Shown: positions 4,563 to 6,551 of the stretch, piece after piece
Numbering within the stretch: the first letter of the stretch is position 1
Layout: the number at the start of each line of letters is the position of its first letter
NCBI GenBank assembly: GCA_016213595.1
Contig: JACRAA010000467.1
Location: 1-6,551, forward strand
DNA length: 6,551 nt
Origin: Actinomycetota bacterium
GTDB lineage: Bacteria > Actinomycetota > Actinomycetes > Propionibacteriales > Propionibacteriaceae
Direction of reading: 5' to 3'
Translations under genes and position numbers: made by a program
Notes under the pieces: model-generated
What the model saw: only the letters and a program-made list of their open reading frames with translations
What the model was told of the DNA's origin: nothing
Databases searched by the model: none

Positions 4563-6551
4563 GCGGTGCCCGAGGTCCGCAGCGCCTTGCACGCCGGTGT
4601 CGACGCCTCCGGCCCGTTCGCGGTCTTCGGGTCCACGGTGCTCTTCGGGACGAGCCGTTCCACGAACACCGGTGGCACCTGGTCCGGGGACGCGAAGCTG
4701 TCCGCGTCGACCTGGCAGATGGCCGTCAACGGCACGTTCGTGGGCTACTCGGTGGCGGGCAGCACGTACACCGCCGTCGTCTACAACGCCTCCACCGGCG
4801 CTCAGACCACCTACCCGCTGCCGGGGATGACGGCGCCGCCGGCGAGCATGAGCAGCTCCTGGGCACTGTCCGGGAGCGGTGTCGCGTACAGCGCGTACAA
4901 CTTCGTGAGCGGTGGCTCCCCCATCGCCCTCACCCCGCCCGCGGGGCCCATGTCGAACCCGGCGGCCCAGCTGACCCCGTCACAGAAGGTCCTGTGGACG
5001 GGGTCGAACGGCACGAACCAGCCCGCGTACGCGGTCGCGTCCAGCCCCTCCGCGACACCCACCGCCTGGCTGTCTCTCGACGGCGTCAAGGGCGCCGTCG
5101 CCACCCCGGAGCAGCTCGTGTACGTGCGGGCCACCACCTCGTACTTCGAGATCTGCTCCCGCCAGCTCTCCGACCTCACGGGGGGCGAGTACTGCGCCCC
5201 GAAGGTCTCCGGGTCGTTCGACTTCGTCGACGCGCAGTTCTCCAGCTTCGCGCTGTGGACCCTGGTGAACGTCCGGATGGTGTCCGGCTCCAGCAGCACG
5301 TACGCCGCCTACATCTGGAGCGGGTCGGGCGCGACGAAGATCGCCGTCCCGTCGGGCTCCTACATGGACATGCCCAGCTCGGCGGGCGCCGACACGTACG
5401 GGGACACGCCCTACGCGCTCTTCCGTGACGCGACCACGCTCCCGACGATCCAGCGGGTCAACGCCGACGGTGGCCTGACCGCCGGCTTCCCGCTGCCGAC
5501 CACTCCCGCCGCCGCTGTCGGCTACCTCTCCGTCGCGCCCGACCGCGTCGTCGGCGCCGACAGCCGCGACGCAGCCCTCCAGCTCCAGACCTGGACCCGG
5601 ACCGTGTCGGGGGCAGGCTTCGGGAGCGAGACCCTGCTGCCCGTGCGCGCGTCGGGGCTCAAGGCCTCGGCCGCTCGTACCGCCGTCAGCGGACCGGCCG
5701 GCCTGTCCCTGTACGACAGGGGGGCGGCCCGCGGTACGTTCACCGACCCTCGGCTCAGCCAGCTGAGCGGGCCGTACGTCATGCGCCAAGGGTGGAACGC
5801 GACAGCATCCAGCGCCCAGAGCGACATCGTGACGGTCGACAACACCCCGGTGGGGACGTTCCTCGGCGCCTCCGGAGCGCTGTTCGGCTCGGAGTACGTG
5901 TCCTGGAAGCCGGACCCCACGAACGTGAACTCCGCACGCGTCGTCACGACAGACCTCACCGGTCGAGCCGCGGCGCAGAGCATCACCCTCGACCCGACCA
6001 CCCCAACGGCCGACTGCCTCGCGGGCCGGGTGTGGAGCAGCATGCTGTTCCTGACGTGCGGGACGTCGAGCCTGAGGGTGTACGACCTCGCGACGGGTAA
6101 CAAGGTCAACTCCCTCGCCGCCCCCAGCGGCCAGTTCGTCAACCTCACCGACGTGGGTGACGGGTACGCGATCGTGACGTTCAACAACATCGACTACAAC
6201 CTGTGGAATGTCTCGCAGGGCAGCCTCACGCCGCTGACCGACTGCACGAACGACGCCACGTCCGACGGCGTCGGCCACGTAGCCTGCTCGTCGTCCAGCC
6301 AGCTGATCTGGCGCGACTTCTCCTCGCTGTCCACGAGCCCGCCACGCCTGCTCGGCATCATGGCGAGCAGTACGGCCGACTTCTCGAACGGCGCCGCGTG
6401 GAGCATCGACATCGACACGACGAAGCCCCTGGCGGCGGGCAGCCTGACGATCTTCAGGGCCGGCAGTGCCACGCCGATCCGCACCTTGGCCACACCCGCG
6501 TCCACCGACGGCTCGATCCGGGGGATCAGCTGGAACGGCCTCGACGACAAC
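4428..6551 (+). CDS. Exported beta-propeller protein, N-terminal part (3' end outside window)
   Basis: The 708 residues run from GTG 4428 to the window edge without a stop. Residues 1-45 are a signal peptide. Residues ~50-640 are propeller-like, with repeated short strand motifs and turns (VFGSTVLFG, GTFVGYSV, GYLSVAPDRVVGADSRD, SGPYVMRQ, GSEYVSWK, GDGYAIV, LWNV). Residues ~658-708 begin a FlgD-type Ig-like domain and stop at WNGLDDN, the point matching WDGLDDS in the other propeller protein. The match to that paralogue runs from about residue 292 to the edge, with an offset of 265-270 residues. Cysteines at 243/256, 530/544 and 606/620 probably form disulfides after export. No catalytic motif is visible. 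By analogy the missing part should finish the Ig-like domain and may carry LDTR/VAGYY repeats (inference). The protein is secreted or surface-located; the ligand is unknown. It has its own leader and probably its own promoter. Confidence 0.9.
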   Translation, partial: MQTITRALLRAMRRPRLSVRDAMVLVLAAVLAVGTLAFSPAKAYAAVPEVRSALHAGVDASGPFAVFGSTVLFGTSRSTNTGGTWSGDAKLSASTWQMAVNGTFVGYSVAGSTYTAVVYNASTGAQTTYPLPGMTAPPASMSSSWALSGSGVAYSAYNFVSGGSPIALTPPAGPMSNPAAQLTPSQKVLWTGSNGTNQPAYAVASSPSATPTAWLSLDGVKGAVATPEQLVYVRATTSYFEICSRQLSDLTGGEYCAPKVSGSFDFVDAQFSSFALWTLVNVRMVSGSSSTYAAYIWSGSGATKIAVPSGSYMDMPSSAGADTYGDTPYALFRDATTLPTIQRVNADGGLTAGFPLPTTPAAAVGYLSVAPDRVVGADSRDAALQLQTWTRTVSGAGFGSETLLPVRASGLKASAARTAVSGPAGLSLYDRGAARGTFTDPRLSQLSGPYVMRQGWNATASSAQSDIVTVDNTPVGTFLGASGALFGSEYVSWKPDPTNVNSARVVTTDLTGRAAAQSITLDPTTPTADCLAGRVWSSMLFLTCGTSSLRVYDLATGNKVNSLAAPSGQFVNLTDVGDGYAIVTFNNIDYNLWNVSQGSLTPLTDCTNDATSDGVGHVACSSSSQLIWRDFSSLSTSPPRLLGIMASSTADFSNGAAWSIDIDTTKPLAAGSLTIFRAGSATPIRTLATPASTDGSIRGISWNGLDDN

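Noticed and set aside
4388..5428. 346-codon plus-strand frame overlapping the second propeller gene
   Set aside because: Its arginine-rich product resembles nothing, and it lies out of frame with the signal peptide and paralogue matches starting at 4428.
4980..6278. 432-codon minus-strand reading frame inside the second propeller gene
   Set aside because: It has Arg/Gly/Val-rich low-complexity composition and no domain. The plus-strand frame here matches the paralogue residue by residue, so this is a shadow.

Overview
The window comes from a high-GC Gram-positive bacterium, most likely Actinomycetota. The evidence is the strong G/C bias at third codon positions, a GTG start, Shine-Dalgarno sites, and secreted proteins carrying LDTR...VAGYY repeats of a kind I associate with actinobacteria. 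Genus cannot be assigned from sequence reading alone. Long shadow reading frames on both strands follow from the GC content. I see no RNA gene, CRISPR array, insertion sequence or prophage signature.

There are three real genes. (1) Positions 2-2581, plus strand, hold the C-terminal ~859 residues of a large exported protein that is cut at its 5' end by the window. It has a beta-propeller-like region, then a FlgD-type Ig-like domain, then three ~125-residue LDTR/VAGYY repeats. (2) Positions 2625-4163, minus strand, encode a complete 512-residue protein: a class I SAM-dependent methyltransferase of the Methyltransf_24 type, a coiled coil, and five FDxxxY repeats of the sort found on polysaccharide glycosyltransferases. 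It converges on gene 1 with 43 bp between the stops. (3) Positions 4428-6551, plus strand, hold the N-terminal 708 residues of a second exported propeller protein. It is a clear paralogue of gene 1, starts with a signal peptide, and is cut at its 3' end by the window. The 264 bp between genes 2 and 3 is a divergent promoter region with two GC-rich dyads.

The two partial genes complement each other. Gene 3 shows the front (signal peptide and early blades) and gene 1 shows the back (Ig-like domain and C-terminal repeats). They overlap over about 440 residues at an offset of 265-270 residues. By inference, a full protein would be about 1,120 residues: signal peptide, propeller, Ig-like domain, LDTR repeats. 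The locus therefore looks like a tandem pair of cell-surface or secreted propeller proteins with an inverted methyltransferase gene between them. A link to surface-glycan modification is plausible from the family of the middle gene but is not shown here.

The most notable sequence-level signal is a sharp codon-usage block at about 1553-2266 inside gene 1. Nearly every codon there ends in C, while both flanks use mixed G and C endings. It covers most of repeat unit 1 and all of unit 2 but stops early in unit 3, which suggests a mosaic repeat array.
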